Below are positions 16,497 through 24,487 of a stretch of DNA of 64,000 nt, in pieces. Positions within the stretch are counted from its first letter, which is position 1. Every line of letters starts with the position of its first letter. Made by a program: the position numbers and the translations under genes. This stretch comes from Duganella radicis (lineage in GTDB: Bacteria; Pseudomonadota; Gammaproteobacteria; Burkholderiales; Burkholderiaceae_D), in NCBI RefSeq assembly GCF_009720825.1, contig NZ_WNKY01000001.1:372001-436000 (forward strand), given 5' to 3'. The notes beneath the pieces were generated by a model, which was given only the letters and a program-made list of their open reading frames with translations, was not told the DNA's origin and ran no database searches.

Positions 16497-18259
16497 TGCC
16501 GACCGTACAGCAAGAGCGCGGCCAGCGCACCATCAAAGGCTTGCCTCAGCGCTGGGGCAAGCGTGCCTACCAGCAGTTGACGGAAGCCCGCGCTGGCAAG
16601 GTGCTGGGTGAGATGCCGGCCCGCTACTCGCGTCTGTCGGCCATTCTGGACGAGGTGACAAACGCACCGCTGCCTATCGATGCCACGGATGCCCAGCTGG
16701 TCATACTGGCTGAGCGTAGCGCGGGCGAGTGCGCCAGCGTGGCGGCGATGATCCACGATCCGAAAGCCCTGCGCGCCCGTCTGGCGTGGATGGTGACGAA
16801 TCGCGGCCTACAGCCGCCGCAGATCGAGAACGACCGCCAATTCATGCTCCGGTGCGTAGATCCGGCGTGGTGGCGTCGCGGCCTGCGCCGGGTCCACGGC
16901 CGCGCCTTTGAGCATGCCGCCATGCGGCTGGGCTTTGTCAGTATCCGCAATGGTGCCTACGCCAGCAACGAAACCGTGGCGAGGCATGCAGGAGCGAAGC
17001 GCCGCAATGCCAGGACGCTCGCCAGCGTCACCATGACGAACGAACTTGGCCATGAATACGCGCTGGCCGAACTGGCGCTCAAGAGCGTCGCCAACAAGTC
17101 GATACGCCGCGCAGAGCTGATGCTGCGCATGCGCGGCTGCGAAGAGATTGCAAACGATCTGGAACACGCGGGCGTGTTCGTGACGCTCACCTGCCCGTCA
17201 AAATTTCATGCCGTGCTGGCCGCGTCCGGAACAACGAACCCGAACTACAACGATGCCACGGCGCGCGAGGCGCAAGCATACTTGGTGAACGTGTGGGCGT
17301 GCATCCGTTCGGCGTTGCACCGCTACGGAATCCGTCCCTACGGCTTCCGGATTGCTGAGCCCCATCACGATGGATGCCCGCACTGGCATATGTTGCTGTT
17401 CGTGCCGAAGCACAAGGCGCGCCGTCTGCAATCGATCATGCGTGATTACGCGTTGGCCGAGGACGGCGAAGAACCCGGAGCGAAGCGCAACCGCATCAAG
17501 ATCGTCCGCATAGAGGCCGAAAAAGGAACGGCGGCAGGCTACATCGCCAAGTACGTTGGTAAAAACATCGACGGCGAGCATGTTGGCGACCAGCTGGACA
17601 ACGACGGCAACGTGATCCCGGCCGACCTTGTGGGCGATGAGATCGTGAAGCCAGCCCAGCGCGTCGAGGCGTGGGCGTCCACATGGGGGATTCGCCAGTT
17701 CCAGCCGATTGGACAGCCGCCCGTGACGATCTGGCGCGAATTGCGCCGGGTCGGTGCGGAACAAGTGGAACACGCCCCGGACCACATCCGCGAGGCGTGG
17801 GAAGCCTGCCAGCGCGTGGAGGAGGTGGACGAAGAAACAGGCGAGGTCACCGCGACTAGCACGGCCAGCTTTGCGCGATACATCCGGGCGCAGGGTGGCG
17901 TGAACATGGGCCGCCGCTACGCCATCGCCATCGCCGCGCCTGTGGCCGAGCGGGAAGGGCGCTATGGCCTGACAATGCGCGCCATGCCGGCCGGCGTCTA
18001 CTGCCGCACGGCGCCAGATATCGTCTACGCCAGCACTCGCTACGAATGGAAACGAACCACAGGCGCGGCGGCGCAAGCCGCCCCTTGGACTCGTGTCAAT
18101 AACTGTACGGAGCATGCCGCAGAGAAGACGCCGGACTGGGTGCTTTTCGCCGCCCGGCCCACGCCGGTCGAGCCGCACGACGATACGGAGTGGTATGCCA
18201 ATTTCGATTTCGCTTACTTCGGCACCGACGAGTGCCGGAAACACTACCTAAGGGAGTAA
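16496..18259 (+). CDS. rolling-circle replication initiator (phiX174/P2 gpA-type HUH endonuclease)
   Basis: Nicks the phage origin and stays bound to the 5' end to drive rolling-circle replication. Starting at ATG 16496 (coupled to the gene before) it is 587 residues. The HUH metal motif is His296-Trp-His298 (CPHWHMLLFV), and the catalytic two-tyrosine motif is Tyr349-x3-Tyr353 (GYIAKYVGKN), the signature of superfamily I Reps such as phiX174 A, P2 A and PM2 P12. The long N-terminal part matches the Phage_GPA layout. An in-frame start at 16460 inside the upstream gene is less likely. Nick site not identified. Confidence 0.9.
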   Translation: MPTVQQERGQRTIKGLPQRWGKRAYQQLTEARAGKVLGEMPARYSRLSAILDEVTNAPLPIDATDAQLVILAERSAGECASVAAMIHDPKALRARLAWMVTNRGLQPPQIENDRQFMLRCVDPAWWRRGLRRVHGRAFEHAAMRLGFVSIRNGAYASNETVARHAGAKRRNARTLASVTMTNELGHEYALAELALKSVANKSIRRAELMLRMRGCEEIANDLEHAGVFVTLTCPSKFHAVLAASGTTNPNYNDATAREAQAYLVNVWACIRSALHRYGIRPYGFRIAEPHHDGCPHWHMLLFVPKHKARRLQSIMRDYALAEDGEEPGAKRNRIKIVRIEAEKGTAAGYIAKYVGKNIDGEHVGDQLDNDGNVIPADLVGDEIVKPAQRVEAWASTWGIRQFQPIGQPPVTIWRELRRVGAEQVEHAPDHIREAWEACQRVEEVDEETGEVTATSTASFARYIRAQGGVNMGRRYAIAIAAPVAEREGRYGLTMRAMPAGVYCRTAPDIVYASTRYEWKRTTGAAAQAAPWTRVNNCTEHAAEKTPDWVLFAARPTPVEPHDDTEWYANFDFAYFGTDECRKHYLRE

Positions 18260-18261
18260 CA

Positions 18262-18423
18262 ATGCACGGTTTGATGAAGGCGGCGCTGGGCAAGCTCAGC
18301 GCCATGGCAAAAATGTACGTGCCGGCAGATATTCAGTCGGCGCTTCTGGAATACGGCGCGGAGATAGACCGCCTGCGCGCTGAGGTAATTGATCTGCGGT
18401 CGAAAATCAACGAAAAGGAGTAA
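18262..18423 (+). CDS. 53-residue coiled-coil prophage protein
   Basis: GGGAG precedes the ATG, two bases after the Rep stop. The C-terminal half (YGAEIDRLRAEVIDLRSKIN) has a leucine/isoleucine heptad pattern and probably forms a coiled coil. Function unknown. Confidence 0.65.
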   Translation: MHGLMKAALGKLSAMAKMYVPADIQSALLEYGAEIDRLRAEVIDLRSKINEKE

Positions 18424-18429
18424 CAAGAG

Positions 18430-18609
18430 ATGGGTTATCAAGTCATGCAGTCGGTGAAAATCGACAATGAGAAGCTGGAAGCGCACGGCAAGGCTGGCCA
18501 CGTGGTGGAGGCCGTGCTGGACACCGACACCAAGAGCAAGGTAAGCGTCCGCTTGGACGACGACGGCGAGGTGTACGAGTTCGATCAAACCGAAGTGAAA
18601 GGGCTGTAA
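18430..18609 (+). CDS. 59-residue prophage protein, unknown
   Basis: Begins MGYQVMQSVKIDNEKLEAHG and continues with alternating charged/hydrophobic residues (SKVSVRLDDDGEVYEFDQTE) suggesting a small beta-barrel or SH3-like fold. AAGGAG lies ten bases upstream (overlapping the previous stop). It is part of the post-Rep cluster; no family recognised. Confidence 0.65.
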   Translation: MGYQVMQSVKIDNEKLEAHGKAGHVVEAVLDTDTKSKVSVRLDDDGEVYEFDQTEVKGL

Positions 18610-18613
18610 GACC

Positions 18614-18937
18614 ATGGCCGCAGTCAAGACCAAGCTGGGCCGCATTCCTTGCGATTGCTGCGGCCACCTGACCGTCCTCAAACAGAACGAGGCCGGAACT
18701 TTAACCATGGGGTGCGACGAGTGCGACGTGTCGTCGTTCGCCAAAAAAGGCACGGCGGCGGCCGGCCGCTGGCTGGCCAAGCTGCCGCCAGCGGAGACGC
18801 CGCCAGCGCCCGCCGAGCAGCCGTCTGGCACTGTGCCTAAGGCACCCGCCCAGCAGCCTGCTGGCGACCCGCCAGCGAAGCCCAAAAAAGCCGCGCCGTT
18901 CGATCCGCTGGGCTACTTCGCTAAGGGGGTCGCATGA
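18614..18937 (+). CDS. zinc-ribbon prophage protein with Pro-rich tail
   Basis: A 107-residue protein. The N-terminal part has CDCC and CDEC clusters (IPCDCCGHLTVL, MGCDECD), a likely zinc ribbon; the rest is a Pro/Ala-rich linker ending AAPFDPLGYFAKGVA. Its DNA contains one copy of the GTGCCTAAGGCAC palindrome (18,833-18,845) that recurs after the ATPase gene. The stop overlaps the next start by four bases. Could bind DNA or the Rep/ATPase; not established. Confidence 0.65.
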   Translation: MAAVKTKLGRIPCDCCGHLTVLKQNEAGTLTMGCDECDVSSFAKKGTAAAGRWLAKLPPAETPPAPAEQPSGTVPKAPAQQPAGDPPAKPKKAAPFDPLGYFAKGVA

Positions 18938-19464
18938 GCAACGAACTGGACGCACTCATGATGCAGGCCGGGGCGGTAGACGCCCAGATCGCCGCCACCG
19001 CGCCGGAAGCGGTGCAGGCGGCGGAAGAACAACAGGTATTGCTCAGCGTGGCGGACGAGAACAAGCGCGGCGTGCTGCTGGTGCTGGGGACCGCGCTGCC
19101 GGTGCTGGGCAAGCTGTATCCGTCCCTGCTGGCGGTCTACACGGACGAGGCGCAGGCCGCCATCGCGGAGACGGTCGGCCCCCTGCTGGCCAAGCATGGC
19201 ATCGACCTGAAAGACTTCGGCGGCAACTACCGCGAGGAAATCGCCGCCGCGCTCGTATGCGGCCCCATCGCATGGGCGACGGTGCAGGCCGTCAAGGCCG
19301 ACATCGCGGCGCGCGCCGAAGCGCCACAGCAGCCCGCCAAACCGCTCCCAGCTGGGCCGGCAGCGAAACCGGGGGATATCGCCTACCGCGCGCCGGAAGC
19401 GCCGCCAGAGGCCGGCAAAGCCGTGGAAACGCTGGGCACGCCTGCGGAGCTGAGCGGAGCATGA
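18934..19464 (+). CDS. prophage membrane-associated protein upstream of ATPase
   Basis: A 176-residue protein with an Ala-rich helical head (MSNELDALMMQAGAVDAQIA), one central hydrophobic stretch (GVLLVLGTALPVLGKLYPSL), a second weaker one (AALVCGPIAWATVQAV) and a Pro-rich C-terminus. Its 3' end overlaps the ATPase start by four bases (ATGA), so the two are co-translated and may interact. A membrane anchor or partner of the packaging ATPase is plausible. No recognised family. Confidence 0.65.
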   Translation: MSNELDALMMQAGAVDAQIAATAPEAVQAAEEQQVLLSVADENKRGVLLVLGTALPVLGKLYPSLLAVYTDEAQAAIAETVGPLLAKHGIDLKDFGGNYREEIAAALVCGPIAWATVQAVKADIAARAEAPQQPAKPLPAGPAAKPGDIAYRAPEAPPEAGKAVETLGTPAELSGA

Positions 19465-20081
19465 TCACCAATCAGGCGAACAAGGCGGAAGTCATCGCCG
19501 TCATCGGCGCGACCGGGAGCGGGAAGGGCGTCTACATCAAGAACTACGCCCTCAAGAAATCGGACAAGCGGCTGCTGATCTGGGACTACATGCGGGAATA
19601 CAGCGCGTTCGTGGACATGGCCACCGAAAATCTGCAACCGGTCATCGGCGCGATGAAGGGCGCGCAGTTCCGCGCCGCCTTTCAGCCGTCGTTCGATGAC
19701 GCCGTGCGCAAGCAGCAGTTCGACATGTTCTGCAAGGCGGCCGTGCACGCCGGAGATGTGAGGCTGGTGGTCGAGGAACTGTCCTTTGTTACCTCGCCAT
19801 CGTTCGCGCCGGCCGGCTGGAAAATGGTGTCGTCGGTCGGCCGCCACAAGGGGCTGCGCGTGATCGGTGCCAGCCAGCGGCCGGCGCAGGTGGACAAGGC
19901 GTTCTGGTCGAACTGCACAGAGATTCATTGCGGCTTCCTCAACTATGAGGAGGATCAAAAGACCATGGCCAAGGTGCTGGGCGTAACAATAGACGACATC
20001 AAGGGGCTGGAGCCGTTGCAATACTTCCACAAAGACGTGCGGACGAAAAAAATTGTCATGGGCCGCGTCAGGGTGCCTTAG
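19461..20081 (+). CDS. P-loop genome-packaging-type ATPase (PM2 P9 / FtsK-HerA-like)
   Basis: A 206-residue ATPase. Walker A is GATGSGKG at residues 16-23, with Gly where Ser/Thr is usual; Walker B is RLVVEE at 101-106 with a paired Glu; a sensor-like ASQRP motif is at 137-141. Small size and this motif order match the packaging ATPases of membrane-containing icosahedral viruses (PRD1 P9, PM2 P9). A filamentous-phage Zot-like protein is the main alternative, but there is no TM/periplasmic C-terminal part. The start overlaps the upstream gene. It ends just before a palindromic repeat and terminator. Confidence 0.8.
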   Translation: MITNQANKAEVIAVIGATGSGKGVYIKNYALKKSDKRLLIWDYMREYSAFVDMATENLQPVIGAMKGAQFRAAFQPSFDDAVRKQQFDMFCKAAVHAGDVRLVVEELSFVTSPSFAPAGWKMVSSVGRHKGLRVIGASQRPAQVDKAFWSNCTEIHCGFLNYEEDQKTMAKVLGVTIDDIKGLEPLQYFHKDVRTKKIVMGRVRVP

Positions 20082-20099
20082 GCACAGTGCCTAAGGCAC
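20073..20099. repeat. tandem palindromes GTGCCTTAGGCAC / GTGCCTAAGGCAC
   Basis: Two 13-bp arms, each nearly palindromic and exact reverse complements of each other, are separated by a single A at the ATPase 3' end. Nineteen bases (20,081-20,099) recur with one mismatch at 18,827-18,845. Candidate binding or processing site; function unknown. Confidence 0.6.
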
Positions 20100-20128
20100 G
20101 AAATTGGCGCTCTGCGCGCCTAAGGAAG

Positions 20129-20164
20129 AGAGTGAGTCCGTCGCAACGAATTCACTCTTTTTTT
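20129..20164 (+). terminator. Rho-independent terminator between early and structural genes
   Basis: AGAGTGA (20129-20135) pairs with TCACTCT (20152-20158) and is followed by a T-run. It separates the replication/ATPase block from the capsid block, implying partial attenuation or a separate late promoter. Confidence 0.65.
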
Positions 20165-20180
20165 CTTTAGGACACCCAAA

Positions 20181-20339
20181 ATGACGCAAACCGAAATGAT
20201 GAAGCTGGGCATGGCGCTCGGCATCTGCTTCGCCGCCTACAAGTTCGTGGGCAATCCGCTGGTCAAAACCGCCGCGCTGGCCGTGGGCGGCGTGATCGTG
20301 GCCCGCAAGGTGCCTGTGCTGACCGACGCACTGGCGTAA
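20181..20339 (+). CDS. 52-residue prophage membrane peptide preceding the capsid gene
   Basis: Begins MTQTEMMKLGMALGICFAAY and has two short hydrophobic stretches (second: TAALAVGGVIVARKV). It sits nine bases upstream of the capsid gene. Probably a minor membrane protein of the virion. AGGA lies 11 bases before the ATG. Confidence 0.6.
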   Translation: MTQTEMMKLGMALGICFAAYKFVGNPLVKTAALAVGGVIVARKVPVLTDALA

Positions 20340-20348
20340 GGAGGCACC

Positions 20349-21173
20349 ATGGGCGCACGTATCAAACTCCTGCCGTTCAACAACGTCGTGGCCACCGGTC
20401 TGGCCACCTGCGATCTGTCCAACCTGCTGGGCTTCACCGTCGAGCGCATCATCTTGCAGCTGGGCGGCACCACCTTCACCAAGTCCATGGTTACCGGCAT
20501 CCAGCTGAAAGCCAACGGCAAAATCATCTGGGACAGCACCGGTCCGCGCACCGACACCCGCAACCAGTATCGCGGCATCACCGCCAACGCCAGCTTCCTG
20601 ACGCTGGACTTCGCGGAAATCCGCGCCAAGACCGAGCTGGGCCAGAATCTGGGTTGCCTGGACACCACGCAGGGCATCAGCAATCTCAAGCTGGAAATCA
20701 ACGTCGCAGGCGCCACCGCGCCGACGCTGGCCGGCTTCGCGGAAGTGAATGCGCCGCAGATGGACCCGGCACAGGCGGCCACGCGCGGCCTGATCGCCAA
20801 AATCCACAGCTCCACGATCACCATCGGCGCGGCCGGCACCTTCTCGCTGTCGGTGCCGCACCTGTCGCCGCAGGACGGCGGTTCGCTGTTGAAGCGCATC
20901 GCGGTGTACTCGTCCAACATGACCGCGATGCTGATCAAGAAAAACGGCATCGTGATCGAAGACTCGATCAAGGCGCTGAACGACTTCAATCAAGGCGAAT
21001 ACCGCAAGGTGCCACAGGCCGGCCTGTACATGGTGGACTTCATCATTGACGACATCCAGTCGCAAGTGCTGAACACCCGCAACGCGCAGACCATGGAAGT
21101 GCTGGCCACCTTCTCGGCCGGCGAAACCATCACCATCGAGTCCGAACTGCTGGAACCGCTGGGCGCGTTCTAA
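20349..21173 (+). CDS. major capsid protein candidate, PM2 P2-like double jelly roll
   Basis: Would form the trimeric capsomers of an icosahedral membrane-containing virion. The 274-residue product is almost entirely beta-strand-like with two similar halves. The first runs MGARIKLLPFNNVVATGLAT to about residue 135; the second starts near GLIAKIHSSTITIGAAGTFS and includes MLIKKNGIVIEDSIKAL and GLYMVDFIIDDIQSQVL. Length (PM2 P2 is 269 residues), the strand order and the NG(K/I)-turns after each first-domain strand resemble PM2 P2 as I remember it. AAGGAGG precedes the ATG. It is the largest protein of the structural block and follows the ATPase, as in PM2. Homology should be confirmed by profile or structure search. 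Confidence 0.8.
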   Translation: MGARIKLLPFNNVVATGLATCDLSNLLGFTVERIILQLGGTTFTKSMVTGIQLKANGKIIWDSTGPRTDTRNQYRGITANASFLTLDFAEIRAKTELGQNLGCLDTTQGISNLKLEINVAGATAPTLAGFAEVNAPQMDPAQAATRGLIAKIHSSTITIGAAGTFSLSVPHLSPQDGGSLLKRIAVYSSNMTAMLIKKNGIVIEDSIKALNDFNQGEYRKVPQAGLYMVDFIIDDIQSQVLNTRNAQTMEVLATFSAGETITIESELLEPLGAF

Positions 21174-21185
21174 AGGGAGGGCGGC

Positions 21186-21446
21186 ATGGATGAAACCGCA
21201 GATAACGCATGGCTCAATGCCCGTCTGGGCAACGCCATTGATGTGTGGGTGGATCGCACGCTGAACCGGCCTCAGCTCGGCTATGACCCGGCGCAGGCCT
21301 ACGGCATGGACGCCAACGGCAACCTGTATCAGCTCGGTCAGACGAACTCGCAGGTTGTCGCCCAAGTGAACTCCACCAAGGGCGGCAACAACAACCTGCT
21401 GTTGCTGGTGCTGATCGTCGGTGCCATCGTGATGGTGGCGAAATAA
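21186..21446 (+). CDS. virion membrane protein candidate, C-terminal TM (86 aa)
   Basis: Soluble N-terminal part (MDETADNAWLNARLGNAIDV ... YDPAQAYGMDANGNLYQLGQ) and a C-terminal TM helix (NNLLLLVLIVGAIVMVAK). AGGGAGG lies upstream of the ATG. Stop and next start overlap by one base (TAATG). The topology is that of small membrane-anchored structural proteins in lipid-containing phages. Confidence 0.7.
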   Translation: MDETADNAWLNARLGNAIDVWVDRTLNRPQLGYDPAQAYGMDANGNLYQLGQTNSQVVAQVNSTKGGNNNLLLLVLIVGAIVMVAK

Positions 21447-21736
21447 TGGCGGCGGTTCCTACCGACCCGTGGAGCGCGGGGTTCATGGCGCTTGGCAGCA
21501 TTGCCAAGCAGGAGCCGGTGTCGTCGGGCGCATCCAACCGCTCAACCGCAGTGTTCGACAACTCGGGCTTCGCAGTGAGTATCGGCGGCGGCACGGTGGC
21601 GACCAGCAAGACGGACGCGCCAACGGTCCCCCAGTCGGTGGGCCATGTGGTCAATGGCGTGGCGGGACTGCTGAGCAGCCCCGTCACCGTCATTGTCGTG
21701 GGGCTGGCGCTGTTCCTGTATCTCAAACACAAGTAA
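21446..21736 (+). CDS. virion membrane protein candidate, C-terminal TM (96 aa)
   Basis: A Ser/Thr/Gly-rich N-terminal part (MAAVPTDPWSAGFMALGSIA) followed by a C-terminal TM helix (PVTVIVVGLALFLYLKHK). It is directly coupled to the preceding gene. Same tail-anchored design as its neighbours; no recognised family. Confidence 0.7.
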   Translation: MAAVPTDPWSAGFMALGSIAKQEPVSSGASNRSTAVFDNSGFAVSIGGGTVATSKTDAPTVPQSVGHVVNGVAGLLSSPVTVIVVGLALFLYLKHK

Positions 21737-21748
21737 CAAGGGACGAAT

Positions 21749-22384
21749 ATGGGCCTCTTCGGCGGTGGTAACAGCTCAAGCACCAACAGCACCACCAACA
21801 ACAATTACGACAATCGACAGGTCATCACAAGCGACACGAAGAACTATGACCTGTCGGACAACAGCACCAAGGTGGACAACTCGACCAGCGTGGTCAACCT
21901 GCTGGACGGCGGCGCGATTGCCGGCATGGCGGCGGCGACGAAGGGCGCGTACGACTACGCGGACAACGTATTCGACGCGGCCACGGTGTACGCCAACGGC
22001 GTCAACAACAACAGCCTGGACGCCTTCAAGGTGGCCGCGGAATTGTCGTCCGACGCGCTGACCAGCACGCGGGCGTCGTATTCCGACGCCACCAAGCAGG
22101 TGGCCAACGCCTACGGCAATGCGGCCGCGATCCAGTCGGACGCGCTGAACGGCGCGAAGTCGGCGTTCACCGAGGCGACGAAACAGGTCGGCGCGGCGTG
22201 GAACACGGCGACCGATTCCATCCTGTCGGCGTTCAAGACGGCGCAGGTGGCCACGGCGGACGCACAGGCCGCCACGCAGTCGGCCTATGCGGACGCCAAG
22301 GGCACCAGCGGCGCGCAGCAAAAAATCATCTTCGCCGTGCTGGCCGTGGCCGCCGTGATGGCGCTGGCCACGATGCGAAAGTAA
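21749..22384 (+). CDS. Ala-rich helical virion protein candidate with C-terminal TM
   Basis: A 211-residue protein: Asn/Ser/Thr-rich head (MGLFGGGNSSSTNSTTNNNY), a long Ala-rich amphipathic helical region with loose repeats (SDATKQVANAYGNAAA, TEATKQVGAAWNTATD), and a C-terminal TM helix (IIFAVLAVAAVMALATMRK). It could form an extended membrane-anchored rod or tape-like element under the capsid. It is translated from a GGGACGA-preceded ATG 12 bases after the previous gene. Confidence 0.7.
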   Translation: MGLFGGGNSSSTNSTTNNNYDNRQVITSDTKNYDLSDNSTKVDNSTSVVNLLDGGAIAGMAAATKGAYDYADNVFDAATVYANGVNNNSLDAFKVAAELSSDALTSTRASYSDATKQVANAYGNAAAIQSDALNGAKSAFTEATKQVGAAWNTATDSILSAFKTAQVATADAQAATQSAYADAKGTSGAQQKIIFAVLAVAAVMALATMRK

Positions 22385-22393
22385 GGGGAACAC

Positions 22394-23119
22394 ATGCAAT
22401 ACGATTTCAAGCTCAGCGGCAACGGCGGCATGCAGATCGACGTGCAGGGCAGCTTCATCAAGTACAAGTCCGGCACCGGGGCGATTCGCGTCGTCACCAG
22501 CAAGGGCGGCTACATCGATCTGCTGCCGGGTCAGGGCGTGTGGGGCGTGGACTTCACGCGCCTGACGGTGCAAGACCGGAGCGGCAACGCCAACACCGGG
22601 GTACTGCTGGCCGGCGCGTACGACTTCCGCGACCAGACCATTCCGGGGACCGTCAGCGTGGCCGATGGCGGCATGAACTGGACGAACAACCTCAACTGCT
22701 TCATGGGGTCGGCCAGCGCGATTGCCAACGCCGGCACGCACAATATCGCGGCGCTGGCCAACCCGGCCGGCAACACCAAAAACGTCGTCGTGAAGTCGGT
22801 CAAGTGCAGCAGTGTCAGCGGCACTTACCTGACCTTGTTCCTTGCTCTCTACACGCCTGCCGGCAACACGAAAGCGCTGAACAAAAAAGGCGGCGGCGCG
22901 GTGTCGTCGGCCGTGCTGGATGCCGCACAGCTCGCCTCGGTGGCGGCCTTCGGCAATCCGCTGGCCATGCACTTTGACAATGTGAACGGCACGCCGCGCG
23001 ACGTGGTGTTCCAAGAGCCGGTGGTGATCCCCCCGGGATACGCGTTGATCTACCGCCCGGGCAACACGACCGGCGGCGCGGGCGACATCACTTTCGATTT
23101 CCGCGAGGAAGTCATCTGA
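22394..23119 (+). CDS. candidate penton/spike or receptor-binding protein
   Basis: A 241-residue beta-rich protein without TM helix. The N-terminal section (MQYDFKLSGNGGMQIDVQGS ... GGYIDLLPGQGVWG) has a strand pattern seen in phage structural proteins that bind other virion parts; the C-terminal section (VVIPPGYALIYRPGNTTGGA) suggests a second beta-sandwich. The only large soluble structural candidate besides the capsid protein, it is the best candidate for the vertex protein corresponding in role to PM2 P1. Its stop overlaps the transglycosylase start. The assignment is by elimination and composition. Confidence 0.55.
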   Translation: MQYDFKLSGNGGMQIDVQGSFIKYKSGTGAIRVVTSKGGYIDLLPGQGVWGVDFTRLTVQDRSGNANTGVLLAGAYDFRDQTIPGTVSVADGGMNWTNNLNCFMGSASAIANAGTHNIAALANPAGNTKNVVVKSVKCSSVSGTYLTLFLALYTPAGNTKALNKKGGGAVSSAVLDAAQLASVAAFGNPLAMHFDNVNGTPRDVVFQEPVVIPPGYALIYRPGNTTGGAGDITFDFREEVI

Positions 23120-23700
23120 TGCGTGCCGTGACCGTGGCGGCGGCGCTGGTGCTGGCCGGCGCGGTCATCTACTACGCATGGCCTCGCAGCCAGGGCGATG
23201 ACGAGGCCGGCGGAACGGCCGGCGACGACGAATCGAATTTCATTATGGATGGACTGGAAGACATGAACAGCAAAATCAGCGACTGGCCTATCGGCTCGGG
23301 ACCATATCAGGACGCGATCACGGCGGCGGCCAGCGCCTACGGCGTGCCGGTGGCCATTCTGGCGTGGCTGCTGTGGAAGGAAAGCCGCTACAGCCCGAAC
23401 ATCATCAGCGGCGCGAAGCGCTCGGCCGTGGGCGCGATGGGCATCGCCCAGTTCATGCCGGCGACGGCGGCCGAGGAGCTGGGGAGTGCAGATGCTGCGC
23501 TTGATCCGGCGCTGGCTATCCCCGGCGCGGCGCGCTATCTGGCCAAGCTGAAAGCCCGCGTGGATACGTGGGCCGAAGCGCTGGCCGCATACAACTGGGG
23601 CATCGGCAACGTGACCCGCAAGGGGCTGGCCGTCGCGCCGGCCGAAACCGTGGACTACTACACGACCATTCTGGCGAAAGCAGGGGGTAACTACGCATGA
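23119..23700 (+). CDS. membrane-anchored lytic transglycosylase (SLT)
   Basis: Cleaves peptidoglycan during entry or release. The 193-residue protein starts with an N-terminal TM helix (VTVAAALVLAGAVIYYAWP), an acidic linker, then an SLT domain: catalytic Glu88 in LLWKESRYSPN, GAMGIAQFMPATA, and AAYNWGIGNV. Virion-borne transglycosylases with a TM anchor are typical of membrane-containing phages such as PRD1 (P7). Gene overlaps on both sides. Confidence 0.9.
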   Translation: MRAVTVAAALVLAGAVIYYAWPRSQGDDEAGGTAGDDESNFIMDGLEDMNSKISDWPIGSGPYQDAITAAASAYGVPVAILAWLLWKESRYSPNIISGAKRSAVGAMGIAQFMPATAAEELGSADAALDPALAIPGAARYLAKLKARVDTWAEALAAYNWGIGNVTRKGLAVAPAETVDYYTTILAKAGGNYA

Positions 23701-24143
23701 GTAACAATGTACTTTTGGCGGTCGCCATCGGCGCGGCCGTGTTCCTCGTGGTGCAGAAACAGGCGAAGGCCAGTTCGGTCAATCCGGGCGGCACCGTCAA
23801 GGTGCTGACGCCGCAGCAGGTTGCCGCCGGCCGGCAGCAGTCGGCCAACGTCAACGCTGACATGTGGACGCGGCTGCTCGGCAAGGGCTTTACGGACTTG
23901 GCGGCCGGTAGCGCGGCCATCGGCAAGAACGTATTCGGCCAGCTCACCTCCAGCGACGGCAAGCCGATCAACGGCGGCGACCCGCTGAGCTTCTACTACC
24001 AGCTACAGGCGGGCGATGCGGTAGACCTGCCGTCGATGGGCGGCTATGAATTGCCGGGCGCCGGCTCCACCATGCCGGTGCTGGACTGGGATAGCGGCGG
24101 ATCGCGCGGATACGACTGGAACGACATTGCGGGGCTGGCATGA
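23697..24143 (+). CDS. prophage membrane-anchored protein, N-terminal TM (148 aa)
   Basis: Begins with a TM helix (VLLAVAIGAAVFLVVQKQAK) and continues with a soluble domain (LTPQQVAAGRQQSANVNADM ... SFYYQLQAGDAVDLPSMGGY). Overlaps the transglycosylase gene by four bases (ATGA). Likely a minor virion protein; unknown family. Confidence 0.7.
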   Translation: MSNNVLLAVAIGAAVFLVVQKQAKASSVNPGGTVKVLTPQQVAAGRQQSANVNADMWTRLLGKGFTDLAAGSAAIGKNVFGQLTSSDGKPINGGDPLSFYYQLQAGDAVDLPSMGGYELPGAGSTMPVLDWDSGGSRGYDWNDIAGLA

Positions 24144-24487
24144 GCATCAAGGGTGATCTGATCGCAATCGGGATTGCCGGCGCTGTGGTGCTGGCTGTGG
24201 GCTGGTACGCGAAGAAGGGGTTGGCGGGCCTGCGCGACAGCGCGAAAGGAACCGTCAAGGAAATCTACACAGAAGCGGCCCATGCAATAGAAAACGTAGG
24301 GCAGGTGTTCAAGCCGACAGCAGAGGACGTTGACCTGAAAGACGCGATCAATGCGCCGGCCCGCCTTATCGACAGCTATATCAACGCGGCCGGCCAGCTC
24401 ATTACTGGCAATCCAAACTGGAATCAGGCCAGCGTGATGCACCGGATCGATGGCGACTTCGGCGTGCTGCCGGGCGAGGGCTGGTGA
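24140..24487 (+). CDS. prophage membrane-anchored protein, N-terminal TM (115 aa)
   Basis: An N-terminal TM helix (LIAIGIAGAVVLAVGWYAKK) is followed by an amphipathic helical region and a short soluble tail (NPNWNQASVMHRIDGDFGVL). Overlaps both neighbours (ATGA upstream, TGATG downstream). Probably a membrane structural protein. Confidence 0.7.
   Translation: MSIKGDLIAIGIAGAVVLAVGWYAKKGLAGLRDSAKGTVKEIYTEAAHAIENVGQVFKPTAEDVDLKDAINAPARLIDSYINAAGQLITGNPNWNQASVMHRIDGDFGVLPGEGW

Noticed and set aside
20091..21365. 424-codon minus-strand frame across the capsid gene
   Set aside because: Antisense to the capsid candidate, no ribosome site and low-complexity His/Gln/Arg composition; the + strand frame has AAGGAGG and a coherent beta pattern.
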